In this document: positions 34,453 through 46,938 of the stretch, piece by piece
Numbering within the stretch: the first letter of the stretch is position 1
Layout: each line of letters opens with the position of its first letter
Assembly: GCA_013032095.1 (NCBI GenBank)
Contig: WQBJ01000005.1
Location: 169,350-233,349, forward strand
Direction: 5' to 3'
Length of the DNA: 64,000 bases
Source: Ruegeria atlantica
Lineage (GTDB): Bacteria; Pseudomonadota; Alphaproteobacteria; Rhodobacterales; Rhodobacteraceae
Program-made: the position numbers and the translations under genes
Notes under the pieces: model-generated
What the model saw: only the letters and a program-made list of their open reading frames with translations
Told to the model about the DNA's origin: nothing
Database searches by the model: none

Positions 34453-34468
34453 TTAACGTCGTGTTAGC
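34453..34468 (+). promoter_or_regulatory. CtrA-like binding site upstream of the response regulator
   Basis: TTAAC-GTCGT-GTTAGC, one mismatch from the CtrA consensus TTAAC-N5-GTTAAC. It lies 45 bp before the start codon, a suitable place for activation. In roseobacters CtrA controls motility, gene transfer and signalling genes, so this regulator may belong to that regulon. Confidence 0.55.
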
Positions 34469-34512
34469 CAGAACTTCCTAGCGTGAGGCATCTGCTGACT
34501 AGGAGTTCTGCC

Positions 34513-35229
34513 ATGGACGATTCGAGCCCCTTCGCCTCTCCCGCGCAGCCGACGGCTACGCGGCCTCTGCTGGGTCAAACCATTCTGGTTGTTGAAGACA
34601 GCCGTTATGCCTGCGACGCAATCCGGCTGATGTGCCTGCACAGCGGCGCGCGCATACGGCGCGCCGATTGCCTGACGTCGGCCCGGCGTCACCTGCAGAT
34701 TTATCGTCCCTCCGTCATTTTGGTGGATATCGGCCTGCCGGACGGATCGGGCGCGGAATTGATTGCAGAACTGAGCGAGGCTACACCCCGTATCGGCGCC
34801 ATTCTGGGCATGTCCGGCGATTATCACGGGCAGGATGCGGCATTGCAGGCGGGGGCCGACGGGTTTCTGGCCAAACCGCTGAAATCCCTGTCCCACTTTC
34901 AACAGTTCATACTGGAAAGCCTGCCCGAGGATCGTCGTCCCAACAGCCTGCACGCCATTCGGGATGAGATTATTCGCCCCGATCCGATGGCCTATCAGGA
35001 TGACATGGCCCATATCGCCGATGTATTGGCCGGGCCGAACGATCACCGAACGCTGGACTATGCGGCCCAGTTCCTGCGTGGTGTTGCTCGGGATGCCGAG
35101 GATACGGTTTTGGCCGAAGCGGCACAGCAACTGGCTGTGTCGCGCGCAGGCGGCACTCCGGTCACGGCACTGGCCGCACAGGTCGCGGGGATCGTGCAAG
35201 CACGGCTGGAGCAGCGCGAGGCGATCTGA
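34513..35229 (+). CDS. Response regulator with helical C-terminal domain
   Basis: A 238-residue protein. Residues 20-135 are a receiver domain: acidic pair Glu28-Asp29, phospho-acceptor Asp72 in 'ILVDIGLPDGSG', Ser101 and Lys121 in 'FLAKPL'. The C-terminal 100 residues are helical with no HTH, GGDEF or HD motif; they slightly resemble a histidine phosphotransfer-like helix bundle but without a clear phospho-His. An SD site (ctaggag) precedes the ATG. It has no kinase next to it. Promoter context suggests CtrA control. Confidence 0.82.
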   Translation: MDDSSPFASPAQPTATRPLLGQTILVVEDSRYACDAIRLMCLHSGARIRRADCLTSARRHLQIYRPSVILVDIGLPDGSGAELIAELSEATPRIGAILGMSGDYHGQDAALQAGADGFLAKPLKSLSHFQQFILESLPEDRRPNSLHAIRDEIIRPDPMAYQDDMAHIADVLAGPNDHRTLDYAAQFLRGVARDAEDTVLAEAAQQLAVSRAGGTPVTALAAQVAGIVQARLEQREAI

Positions 35230-35392
35230 GATGGCGACAGCGTATTTTCTGACGGCTGCAATCGTGAGCGTGTGGGCTTACTCCCAAGCCCGTGCCACAG
35301 CCCGAAACATTCGGATCGCGCGTGGAACCCTACCCTGTCCGCTAGCGCTCAGGCGAAATACCGCCGGCGGTGTGGGCAGTCCGCCCCCAAAG

Positions 35393-35421
35393 AAAAAACC
35401 CGTCGCATAGTCTGCGACGGG
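35393..35421 (-). terminator. Intrinsic terminator of aspS
   Basis: CCCGTCGCA (35399-35407) pairs perfectly with TGCGACGGG (35413-35421) around a 5-nt loop. On the minus strand it is followed by six T residues (35393-35398). It lies 8 bp after the aspS stop. Confidence 0.85.
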
Positions 35422-35428
35422 CGTTTGT

Positions 35429-37204
35429 TTACTCCTGCGGGATGACCCGTAGACCCAACTCCATTAGCTGATCCGAAGTCGGATCGGACGGTGCGTCCAT
35501 CATCAGATCCTCGGCACGCTGGTTCATCGGGAACATCATGACCTCGCGGATGTTGGCCTCATCGGCCAGCAGCATCACGATCCGGTCGATGCCTGCAGCA
35601 CAACCACCGTGCGGCGGCGCGCCGTAGTGGAAGGCATTGAAGAGCGCGCCAAAGCGGCTCTTGACCTCATCCTCACCATATCCGGCCAGTTCGAACGCTT
35701 TCAGCATGATCTCGGGCTTGTGGTTTCGGATCGCGCCCGAAACCAGTTCATAGCCGTTACAGGCGAGGTCATACTGGTAGCCTTTGACCGCAAGCGGATC
35801 GCCATTCAGCGCGTCCATTCCGCCTTGCGGCATCGAGAACGGGTTGTGCTCAAAGTCGATCGCGCCGGTTTCTTCGTCCTGCTCGTAGATCGGGAAGTCT
35901 ACGATCCAGGCAAAGGCGAACCGGTCTTTCTCGGTCAGGTTCAGCTCCTCACCGATCACATCACGCGCCTTACCGGCGACCTTTTCAAAGGCTTTCGGTT
36001 TGCCGCCCAGGAAGAATGCGGCATCGCCGACGCCCAGTCCCAACTGCTGGCGGATCGCTTCGGTGCGCTCAGGGCCGATGTTCTTGGCCAGCGGACCTGC
36101 AGCTTCCATCCCCTCGCCCTGATCGCGCCAGAAGATGTAACCCATGCCGGGCAGGCCTTCTTTCTGGGCAAAGGCATTCATGCGGTCACAGAATTTGCGG
36201 CTACCGCCAGTAGGTGCAGGGATCGCGCGAATTTCGGTGCCTTCCTGCTCCAGCAGTTTGGCGAAGATCGCAAAACCGGAACCGCGGAAATGTTCGGACA
36301 CCACCTGCATCTTGATCGGGTTGCGAAGGTCCGGCTTGTCGGTGCCGTACCACAGCGCCGAGTCCTTATAGGAAATCTGCGGCCATTCCTGATCCACCTT
36401 GCGGCCACCGCCGAATTCCTCGAACACACCGGTCAGAACAGGCTGAATCGTGTCGAACACGTCCTGCTGCTCGACAAACGACATTTCGAGGTCGAGCTGG
36501 TAGAAGTCCGTGGGCGACCGGTCGGCGCGCGGGTCTTCGTCACGGAAGCACGGCGCGATCTGGAAATACTTGTCGAAACCCGACACCATGATTAACTGCT
36601 TGAACAGCTGCGGCGCTTGCGGCAGCGCGTAGAACTTGCCTGGGTGCAGACGTGAGGGCACCAGAAAATCGCGCGCGCCTTCGGGCGACGAAGCGGTGAT
36701 GATCGGCGTCTGGTACTCGCGGAAGCCCTTATCCCACATCCGGCGGCGCATTGAGGCGACAACGTCCGAGCGCAGGGTCATGTTCTGCTGCATCGCCTCG
36801 CGGCGCAGGTCCAGGTAGCGATAGCGCAGACGGGTCTCTTCTGGATATTCCTGATCGCCGAATACCATCAGGGGCAGTTCATCGGCGGCGCCCAGAACCT
36901 CAAGCTCGCGCACGTATACTTCGATCTCACCAGTGGGCAGTTTCGGGTTCACGAGCTCAGGGGCACGCGCCTTAACGCTACCGTCGATGCGAATACACCA
37001 CTCAGACCGGACCTTTTCCAGCTCGGCAAAAGCTGCGCTGTCGCCGTCACACAGAACCTGTGTCACACCGAAATGGTCACGCAGGTCGATGAAGAGAACG
37101 CCACCGTGATCTCGGACACGATGCACCCAACCGGACAGGCGGACGGTTTCACCGACATTGGCGGCGGTCAGAGCGGCGCAGGTGTGGCTGCGATAGGCGT
37201 GCAT
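35429..37204 (-). CDS. aspS: Aspartyl-tRNA synthetase
   Basis: A 591-residue bacterial-type AspRS. An N-terminal OB anticodon-binding domain ('[23 protein letters not shown]'), class II motif 2 ('[15 protein letters not shown]'), a GAD insertion domain and motif 3 ('[19 protein letters not shown]') are all present. It charges tRNA-Asp; in organisms lacking AsnRS the enzyme can be non-discriminating, which cannot be decided here. The gene is monocistronic on the minus strand with its own terminator. Confidence 0.97.
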   Translation of the reverse strand: MHAYRSHTCAALTAANVGETVRLSGWVHRVRDHGGVLFIDLRDHFGVTQVLCDGDSAAFAELEKVRSEWCIRIDGSVKARAPELVNPKLPTGEIEVYVRELEVLGAADELPLMVFGDQEYPEETRLRYRYLDLRREAMQQNMTLRSDVVASMRRRMWDKGFREYQTPIITASSPEGARDFLVPSRLHPGKFYALPQAPQLFKQLIMVSGFDKYFQIAPCFRDEDPRADRSPTDFYQLDLEMSFVEQQDVFDTIQPVLTGVFEEFGGGRKVDQEWPQISYKDSALWYGTDKPDLRNPIKMQVVSEHFRGSGFAIFAKLLEQEGTEIRAIPAPTGGSRKFCDRMNAFAQKEGLPGMGYIFWRDQGEGMEAAGPLAKNIGPERTEAIRQQLGLGVGDAAFFLGGKPKAFEKVAGKARDVIGEELNLTEKDRFAFAWIVDFPIYEQDEETGAIDFEHNPFSMPQGGMDALNGDPLAVKGYQYDLACNGYELVSGAIRNHKPEIMLKAFELAGYGEDEVKSRFGALFNAFHYGAPPHGGCAAGIDRIVMLLADEANIREVMMFPMNQRAEDLMMDAPSDPTSDQLMELGLRVIPQE

Positions 37205-37283
37205 GGATCATATCCCTTCGGGCGCAGAATTCGTCGCGCCGATACACCCCGTCAGGCAGCGAAAGTCAAGGCGGGTATACCGC

Positions 37284-37955
37284 TCAAAACGGCCTTTGCA
37301 CGTTGCCAGAATAGAAATAGACGCCGAGACCGGCGGCGAAGATGATGTTACCAGCTATCGCGTGCAACAAGACCGCGTAAAAAAACGATCCGCGCTTGCG
37401 GTAGGCCCAGGTGAACAACAGCCCTCCGGCGAAAGTCATCACGGCGACGATCCAGCTCCAGTACATCAGGTGAGCCAAAGAAAACAGCGCCGCGTTTAGC
37501 AGATAGGCCGCCCGTCCGTTCGGCAGGATCGCGTGATAGCGACGAAAGAAAAGAGATCGGAACAGTAGTTCTTGCGGCAGGGCCGACAGCAGAGGGTAAC
37601 CAAGCCAGATGACCAGCAGGAACTCAGGCCTATTGCGCAGCAGAAAAAACGCCGCCTCGGGTCGTGTGGCCATCACAAGCGCGGCGCAGAAAGTGGTCAT
37701 CGCAACCGCGAACAACGCAACTTCGCGCCAGGACCAGTTGCGCCAATTGTACCGCAGCTCGGCCCAGGCGAAGCCCGGCGTGGAGTGCAGAAGTACGATT
37801 CCGACGGTCGTGAAGGCAAACAGCGAAGGGAACATCCAGTTGGGAGGGAAAAACACCGCGATCAGCACTGGCACAGCCATGAAGAACAGCCCGAATTCCA
37901 GTCGCAATCGCAGATGCGGGACTGCGCCGTCCACCCAATCGGTTTGTTTGCTCAC
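37284..37955 (-). CDS. CPBP family intramembrane protease-like protein
   Basis: A 223-residue membrane protein with about six helices. CPBP (Abi/CAAX) motif 1, normally EExxxR, reads QELLFR at residues 128-133, so the first Glu is replaced by Gln128. Motif 2 FxxxH is present with Phe158 and His162, and a third-motif His lies in 'LLHAIAGN'. Such proteins are glutamic-type intramembrane peptidases. The Glu-to-Gln change could lower or remove activity. The start overlaps the pabC-like gene by 4 bp, so it is the last gene of the pabB-pabC unit. Confidence 0.83.
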   Translation of the reverse strand: MSKQTDWVDGAVPHLRLRLEFGLFFMAVPVLIAVFFPPNWMFPSLFAFTTVGIVLLHSTPGFAWAELRYNWRNWSWREVALFAVAMTTFCAALVMATRPEAAFFLLRNRPEFLLVIWLGYPLLSALPQELLFRSLFFRRYHAILPNGRAAYLLNAALFSLAHLMYWSWIVAVMTFAGGLLFTWAYRKRGSFFYAVLLHAIAGNIIFAAGLGVYFYSGNVQRPF

Positions 37956-38599
37956 TGTTTCGCCAACTCCGCCCGGATCAGACCACGCAACGAATTTCCC
38001 ATATAGATCTTTGATGCGTTTTTTAGGTCGGTCAAGGTCAGGGTGGCTTCGGTAACTTGCTTATTATCCAGTAGTTCTTCGCGCAGGATACCCGGCAGGA
38101 CGCCGCTAGTTAGAGAGGGCGTCAGGCGACGACCGTCGTGCATGTGTAGAAACAAGTTGGTGATCGTGCCTTCGCACAACTCATCGCGTTCGTTCAGAAA
38201 GAATAGCTCGTCGACCCCATTTGGCAGTCCCGCTCGGGCAGCGTCGTAAATCGCGCGCTGTGTCGTCTTGTGCTGCAGCCAGATGTCCGACGCGATTAGA
38301 CGCGTCTCCGCAAGAGCCACCCGCCACACCGGAGGGTTCTCAGCCAGTACCCCGGTCGTCACGCCCTGCTGACCGTCGGTCGCCAGCGTCAACCGGCACC
38401 GCAAAGGCATCTCGTCCCCAACACTGTTCAGGCGCTCAGCAGCAAGACCAGCGTCGAAAGGAATACCGAACGCTTCCGCCGAGCGCGCCATGCGGGCTAG
38501 ATGACGATCGCGACGCACAAATCCCTGATCAGGCCGGAACGCCAGCGTTTCGATTATGCGGAAGTCAGGGTCAGTTGGTGGGCAAAGCGAGCTTTCCAT
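37952..38599 (-). CDS. pabC: Aminotransferase class IV, probable 4-amino-4-deoxychorismate lyase
   Basis: A 215-residue PLP enzyme of fold IV. Lys in 'HKTTQRAIYDAAR' is the Schiff-base residue candidate and 'NERDELCEGTITNLFL' is the typical phosphate-binding segment. It directly follows pabB with a 46-bp overlap, so it is likely PabC, which releases pyruvate from aminodeoxychorismate to give p-aminobenzoate for folate. Branched-chain aminotransferase relatives are longer, and this protein is short as in PabC. Confidence 0.85.
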   Translation of the reverse strand: MESSLCPPTDPDFRIIETLAFRPDQGFVRRDRHLARMARSAEAFGIPFDAGLAAERLNSVGDEMPLRCRLTLATDGQQGVTTGVLAENPPVWRVALAETRLIASDIWLQHKTTQRAIYDAARAGLPNGVDELFFLNERDELCEGTITNLFLHMHDGRRLTPSLTSGVLPGILREELLDNKQVTEATLTLTDLKNASKIYMGNSLRGLIRAELAKQ

Positions 38600-39687
38600 A
38601 GCGCTTCCTCATATTCCGATGGGGCCGTGCTGTCCCAAACCAAGCCGCCACCCACGTTCAGGGTGGCCTTGCCATCCTCGACAGTGAGCGTTCGGATTGC
38701 CACGTTGAATTCGGAACGTCCGTCGGGTGCTGCCCAGCCGATGGCGCCACAATAGATGTCTCGGGACCAGGGTTCGAGGTCAGCCAAAATCTCCATAGCG
38801 CGAATCTTGGGCGCACCGGTGATCGAACCACATGGGAACAACGCCGACAGAATATCGGACAACTCGGCCCCCAAGTGCAGTTGCGCTTGCACCAACGAGA
38901 TCATCTGATGCACGGTCGCATAGGTCTCGACTTTGAACAACTCGGGCACTTTCACCGACCCGGGCAGCGCGACGCGGCTGATATCGTTGCGCAGAAGATC
39001 GACGATCATCAGGTTCTCGGCCCGGTTCTTTTCATCGGTCGACAAGAAAGCCCGGCGTCGTGCGTCCTCGGCCATATCATCGCTACGTGGCTGCGTGCCT
39101 TTCATCGGGCGGGTTTCGATCCTCCGGTCCGCATCGGTACGAAAGAACAACTCGGGCGAACGGCTAAGCAGATCGGGTAGACCGTCCTGCTCTACCAGTG
39201 CTCCGTGGCCAACTGGTTGACCTGCGGCCAGCGCGGCATAGAGCGCCGCACTGTCCCCGTCGACGCTCAGGTCAATCGGAAAGGTAAGGTTGGCCTGATA
39301 GATATCTCCTGCACCGATTGCATCATGCACCTGACGGAAGGCGCGCGTGTATCGCGCTTCATCCCAGCGGGGCTCGAAACTCTTCACACCACCAGACGCA
39401 GGGGGAAGATCGCGCTGCGTGGGTTCGTCATAGACCCCGAAACACAGCAGGGGCAGACGCCGCCCACTTGGCATAAGATCCGACAACCGAGGCTCAAGCG
39501 CGTAACCCAACTCATAACTGGCATAACCCGCCAGCCACGCACCCTCGGCGCGCACCTCATCCAGCGCCTCCATCGCTTGGGGCACCTCTTCCGCTGTGTC
39601 GGCGCGGATCACCTCCACTGGCCGGTCGAAACTTGTTCCGGGTCCGGCCGGCCCCTGATCAAAACGAATACGCAATTGCATCCTCAT
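38554..39687 (-). CDS. pabB: Aminodeoxychorismate synthase component I
   Basis: A 377-residue chorismate-binding enzyme. 'AGDIYQANLTF', 'PMKGTQPR' with the Lys that distinguishes PabB from anthranilate synthase, 'RAENLMIVDLLRNDISRV' and 'PCGSITGAPKIRAMEIL' are all present. It converts chorismate and ammonia to aminodeoxychorismate, the first step to p-aminobenzoate. The glutamine amidotransferase partner PabA is not in the window. Its 3' end overlaps pabC by 46 bp, so the pair is translationally linked. Confidence 0.95.
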   Translation of the reverse strand: MRMQLRIRFDQGPAGPGTSFDRPVEVIRADTAEEVPQAMEALDEVRAEGAWLAGYASYELGYALEPRLSDLMPSGRRLPLLCFGVYDEPTQRDLPPASGGVKSFEPRWDEARYTRAFRQVHDAIGAGDIYQANLTFPIDLSVDGDSAALYAALAAGQPVGHGALVEQDGLPDLLSRSPELFFRTDADRRIETRPMKGTQPRSDDMAEDARRRAFLSTDEKNRAENLMIVDLLRNDISRVALPGSVKVPELFKVETYATVHQMISLVQAQLHLGAELSDILSALFPCGSITGAPKIRAMEILADLEPWSRDIYCGAIGWAAPDGRSEFNVAIRTLTVEDGKATLNVGGGLVWDSTAPSEYEEALWKARFAHQLTLTSA

Positions 39688-39769
39688 TTGCCGTGCTGCG
39701 CGGTATAGAGATTACGGCGACAAGGGAAAGAGGGGAAAGCGGCAATTTCATTCCCGTTTCCGATACCTC

Positions 39770-39797
39770 TTGAACCTTTTCGCGCGGTCCCTATAAC
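39770..39797 (+). promoter_or_regulatory. Candidate promoter of carB
   Basis: TTGAAC at 39770-39775 and TATAAC at 39792-39797, 16 bp apart, 60 bp upstream of the carB start. The gap 39688-39857 has no gene. Both hexamers are close to the sigma-70 consensus. Confidence 0.55.
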
Positions 39798-39857
39798 GCA
39801 GGACAATTTGGGCGCTCGGGGGTGCCCTGACTCGCGAACAATCGAAGGAACCAGGCC

Positions 39858-43202
<3,345 letters not shown>

Positions 43203-43236
43203 CCGGCCTGAACCCGCTTGCAAAGCTACACATTTC

Positions 43237-43269
43237 GCGCGCCCGTTGACCTTGTGTCTTCGGGCGCGC
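43237..43269 (+). terminator. Hairpin after carB
   Basis: GCGCGCCCG (43237-43245) pairs perfectly with CGGGCGCGC (43261-43269) around a 15-nt loop, followed by 'atcgtttct'. It is a plausible but not strong carB terminator. Confidence 0.5.
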
Positions 43270-43302
43270 ATCGTTTCTGCAATCGGGCAGAAGGAAAAAG
43301 AA

Positions 43303-43377
43303 ATGCGCAGGTATATGGTTCTCGCCGCCTTGATGACGCTGGCTGCATGTGACGTACCGCTGATCCCGTTAATTTAG
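43303..43377 (+). CDS. Very short putative lipoprotein (24 residues)
   Basis: A 24-codon reading frame with an 'aaggaaaaag' ribosome site just upstream. The peptide has an Arg-Arg start, a hydrophobic run and a lipobox LAAC with Cys16, so the mature lipopeptide would be only 9 residues (CDVPLIPLI). The combination of SD, twin-Arg start, h-region and lipobox in 24 codons is unlikely by chance. It resembles entericidin-like tiny lipoproteins in plan. It lies 33 bp after the carB hairpin and 79 bp before the VOC gene; function unknown. Confidence 0.55.
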   Translation: MRRYMVLAALMTLAACDVPLIPLI

Positions 43378-43456
43378 CACGGATTTCGGTATTCTTTTCG
43401 CTTTGCCTGTGTGTTCGCAGGCCCCATCATGCTGGCTTGAGCTAAGCGAGGGAACC

Positions 43457-43867
43457 GTGCGCCTTTACACCACATACGGAACCAACGATCTGCCGAGGGC
43501 CATCCGGTTCTATGACGCGATCTTTTTCGTTTTGGAGCAACCGCGCCTGCCGGGATGGACCGAGGAGCGCGCTGGTTGGGGAAGAGACCCTGACGCCGGA
43601 ACCGGGTTTTGGGTATGCACACCCTTTGACGGCCTAGCTGCTGGCGCTGGCAATGGAACAATGATCGCCTTCCCTGCCCACAACGCCGCACAGGTCAGGC
43701 GGTTTCACGCCACAGGTCTAGAACATGGCGGCACCGACGATGGTGCCCCGGGCATTCGCAGTTACTATGCACCCGATTTTTACGTCGCCTATCTGCGCGA
43801 TCCCGACGGCAACAAGCTGTCCTGTTTCTACTACCAATACGACCCGGCAGAAGATCCGGGCGACTGA
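43457..43867 (+). CDS. VOC (glyoxalase/bleomycin resistance) family protein
   Basis: A 136-residue VOC-fold protein: 'TYGTNDLPRAIRFYDAI' at the start and 'DFYVAYLRDPDGNKLSCFYY' at the end are typical. The start is probably GTG at 43457, preceded by a 'cgaggg' site; an upstream ATG frame adds residues outside the domain. VOC proteins include glyoxalases, dioxygenases and resistance proteins, and the substrate cannot be told. It is convergent with the RND gene and shares a hairpin. Confidence 0.8.
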   Translation: MRLYTTYGTNDLPRAIRFYDAIFFVLEQPRLPGWTEERAGWGRDPDAGTGFWVCTPFDGLAAGAGNGTMIAFPAHNAAQVRRFHATGLEHGGTDDGAPGIRSYYAPDFYVAYLRDPDGNKLSCFYYQYDPAEDPGD

Positions 43868-43880
43868 AACAGCCGCCCGG
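43856..43880. terminator. Hairpin between VOC and RND genes
   Basis: CCGGGCG (43856-43862) pairs with CGCCCGG (43874-43880) across the VOC stop codon, in the convergent gap. No T run, so it may be a weak shared terminator. Confidence 0.35.
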
Positions 43881-43886
43881 CGCATG

Positions 43887-46800
43887 TCAGGTTTCAGCGG
43901 CCTCGCGTTTTTCATCCCGTGCAAAGAACACGAGGTAAAAGACCGGCGCTGCAACCATTGTCAGGATCGTGGCAAAGGCCAGACCGCCCATGATCGTCAC
44001 CGCCATCGAGCGGAAGAACGCATCCGTCAGCAGCGGTGCCATGCCCAGAATGGTGGTGATCGCCGCCAGCATCACAGGGCGCAGACGCGAGACCGAGGCC
44101 TCGACGATCGCCTCACGCAAGGGTTTGCCGGTTTCGCGGACCAAGTCGATTTCCTCGACCAGCACGATGCCGTTCTTGATCAACATCCCCGACAGGCTGA
44201 GCAGCCCCAGAAGTGCCGTAAAGGTGAACGGCAGTCCGGTGCCCAGCAGTCCGATCACGACGCCGTTCACTGACATCGGCACCAGCAGCCAAATGATAAT
44301 CGGCTGACGGATCGCGTTGAAGATAAGCACCGAGATCAATACCATGATCAGCAGGCTGAGCGGTAATTGGCGCCCGAGACTTTCGTTTGCATCGCCCGCG
44401 TTTTCGAACTCACCACCCCATTCCATCCGGTAACCTGGCGGCAGTTCCATGTCTTCGATGGTCTCGCGCACTTCGGAATGCACCTGCGCTGCCGTCATAT
44501 CGGCAGGGATATCGGCTCCCACCGTGATCGTCAGCACCCGGTTGCGGCGATGCACCAGTGTGTTGAGCGGCTTGTATTCGAACCCATCGACCATTTGCTC
44601 GATCGGAACAAATCTTTGAGACTCATCCGAGTACACGACCTGATCGACGATCGAGTAATCCCCGTCCACGGGGCGGCGCAGGATGATTGGGATCAGGCGA
44701 TCTCGCTCGCGGAATTCCCCAGCCGTAATCCCATCTGTCGAGAACTGAAGCGTGGCCGCAATGTCTTCGCGGGATACGCCCGCGGTCTGGGCACGCTCGG
44801 TCGCGTAGATCGGTTGGACGGCCAACTCCTGCTCTCGCCAGTCGTGATAGACGTTCAGCGCATTGGGGGAAGCTTCGCGCATTTTCAAAACTGCCTCATC
44901 GGCCAGCTCACGCAACACCGCCGGATCGCTACCCGAGAACCGCGCTTGTATCGGGTCACCGCCGCCGGGACCGAAGATCAGGCGCCGGGTGCGGAATTCT
45001 CCCTCCGGGAATTGAGCTTTCCCGAAGGCTTCCAGTTCTGCTCGAAGAGGCGGAATGTCATCCAGCGATTCCGTTCGGATAATCATGTGCCCATAGCTCG
45101 GGTTCGGATCTTCGGCCGAGTAAGTAAGCAGAAACCGGGTCGCGCCCTGCCCCGCAAACGTAGTCACCGAAACAACATCGTCTCGATCAGCCAACCAATC
45201 TTCAAAAACCTCCATGTCCTGAGCTGTACGCGCGATAGTTGTCCCTTGCGGCAACTTGTAATGAACAAAGAACAGCGGCGTGTTCGAGTCAGGGAAGAAC
45301 TGCTGCTTGACCAGACCGAACCCTGCAAAACATGCGACTGTCACCCCCAAAAGCGCGGCGATCACAAGCCAACGGAAGCGAAGCGCCCAGCGCAAAATAG
45401 CGCCATAGACGCGGAACATGATGCCGCCATAGGCATCGGCTGCTCCCTCTTTGCCTTGCTTAAAGAAGTAGTGTCCCAGCAACGGCGTCACCGTCAGCGC
45501 CAGCACCCAGCTGAGCAACAACGAAATACCGATCACCGCAAATAGCGAAAACAGGAACTCCCCCGTCGCGTCCGGGCTCAGACCAATCCCTGCAAACGCC
45601 ATGATGCCGATGACCGTAGCCCCCAGCAGCGGGATTTGCGTCTTCGAGGCTGCCTCGTCCGCTGCATCACGCGAATTCTTTCCGCGCAGCATGGCTATCT
45701 GCATGCCTTCGGCGACCACAATGGCGTTGTCTACGAGCATCCCCATCGCAATGATCAGGGCTCCCAGCGAAATCCGCTCCATTTCGATCGAGAAGATCGA
45801 CATGAACAGCAGCGTGCCAACCACCGTCAGCAACAGGGTCGTGCCCACAACAATAGCCGCGCGCCAGCCCATGAAGATTGCCAGCACCGCAACCACGATT
45901 GAGACCGACATCGCCAGGTTTACAAGAAAGTCGTTCGACGCCTGTTCGACCACCACGTGCTGCTGGTAAATGGGCAGGATTTCAACGCCGAAAGGAATCT
46001 GTGAATCCAGATCAGCGAACTTGGCATCGGCGCGGTGGCCAACCTCGACGATGTTCTCGGTCGACAGGCCTGCGATGCCCAGCGTGAACGCTTCGGTGCC
46101 GTTGAACCGGATCATAACTTCGGGGTCTGTCTGACGGCCCCGGTATACTTCTGACGTGTCGAACAGGTTGATCACCTGTCCTTGAGACCCCAGTGACAAC
46201 CCAGCAATGGCCGACACTGTGTCCGATCCTTCGGCGGTCAGGATCGTGGTGCGGTCATTTTCCGACCGAACCGAACCTGATGCATTCACAGAGTCCGCGT
46301 TTGCGATGGCCTCATTTATGACTGTGATTGGCACGTTCTGATTTACGGAAATGGCGAGGTCCGGCTCGACAAAGATCGCCTCTTCCGGCAGACCCGTGAC
46401 CTCGACATCCGCCACACCGGGTACGGTAAGCAACTCCCGCCGAAGGAAGGTGGCGAGTTCGTGTTTCTCGGCGTCCGAAAAGCCTTCGGCGGTGACCGCA
46501 TAGAACAAACCGAACACGTCGCCGAACCCGTCATTGACCAAAGGCTGGCCCACCCCCGAGGGTAACGCTCGCGCAGCATCGCGTACCTTGGCACGCAGCT
46601 TTGTCCAGATTTCAGGCAACTCGGTGCCGTCATAGGTAGATTTAATCTCGACCTCGATCAGCGAGAAACCTGGTTGGTTGACCGAAGTGATCGTGTCGAC
46701 CTCACCCATCTGCTGGATGGCGGATTCAAGCGGCTCAGAGACCTCCAATGCCACTTCTTCCGCCGTGGCACCGGGGTATTGAGTCGCAATGACGGCGTTC

Positions 46801-46928
46801 TTGATGGTGAAGGCCGGATCTTCGAGTCGGCCCAGAGACAGAAATCCCCAAATGCCTCCAAACAAGGCAATCAGGATGATCAGCCATGTGTAAATCGGCC
46901 GATCGATTGAGGCGCGCGCGATGTTCAT
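43887..46928 (-). CDS. RND efflux transporter, inner-membrane permease
   Basis: A 1013-residue AcrB-superfamily pump with 12 predicted membrane helices and two large periplasmic loops. The proton-relay helix contains 'GMLVDNAIVVAEGMQ' (Asp-Asn where AcrB has Asp-Asp). 'GDPIQARFSG' and 'GIVLVEEIDLVRETG' are typical of the second half. I start at the ATG at 46928, 10 bp after the adaptor gene. It exports small molecules with the adaptor encoded upstream; no outer-membrane factor is in the window, so a TolC-like protein must come from elsewhere. Confidence 0.94.
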   Translation of the reverse strand: MNIARASIDRPIYTWLIILIALFGGIWGFLSLGRLEDPAFTIKNAVIATQYPGATAEEVALEVSEPLESAIQQMGEVDTITSVNQPGFSLIEVEIKSTYDGTELPEIWTKLRAKVRDAARALPSGVGQPLVNDGFGDVFGLFYAVTAEGFSDAEKHELATFLRRELLTVPGVADVEVTGLPEEAIFVEPDLAISVNQNVPITVINEAIANADSVNASGSVRSENDRTTILTAEGSDTVSAIAGLSLGSQGQVINLFDTSEVYRGRQTDPEVMIRFNGTEAFTLGIAGLSTENIVEVGHRADAKFADLDSQIPFGVEILPIYQQHVVVEQASNDFLVNLAMSVSIVVAVLAIFMGWRAAIVVGTTLLLTVVGTLLFMSIFSIEMERISLGALIIAMGMLVDNAIVVAEGMQIAMLRGKNSRDAADEAASKTQIPLLGATVIGIMAFAGIGLSPDATGEFLFSLFAVIGISLLLSWVLALTVTPLLGHYFFKQGKEGAADAYGGIMFRVYGAILRWALRFRWLVIAALLGVTVACFAGFGLVKQQFFPDSNTPLFFVHYKLPQGTTIARTAQDMEVFEDWLADRDDVVSVTTFAGQGATRFLLTYSAEDPNPSYGHMIIRTESLDDIPPLRAELEAFGKAQFPEGEFRTRRLIFGPGGGDPIQARFSGSDPAVLRELADEAVLKMREASPNALNVYHDWREQELAVQPIYATERAQTAGVSREDIAATLQFSTDGITAGEFRERDRLIPIILRRPVDGDYSIVDQVVYSDESQRFVPIEQMVDGFEYKPLNTLVHRRNRVLTITVGADIPADMTAAQVHSEVRETIEDMELPPGYRMEWGGEFENAGDANESLGRQLPLSLLIMVLISVLIFNAIRQPIIIWLLVPMSVNGVVIGLLGTGLPFTFTALLGLLSLSGMLIKNGIVLVEEIDLVRETGKPLREAIVEASVSRLRPVMLAAITTILGMAPLLTDAFFRSMAVTIMGGLAFATILTMVAAPVFYLVFFARDEKREAAET

Positions 46929-46938
46929 CTGACTGCCC

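Noticed and set aside
35231..35410. 59-codon frame after the response regulator (MATAYFLTAAIV...)
   Set aside because: It runs through the aspS terminator hairpin and its second half is low in coding character. It has a hydrophobic start but no ribosome site.
44367..45545. 392-codon frame antisense to the RND pump
   Set aside because: A mirror frame of a well-supported gene; low complexity and no family.
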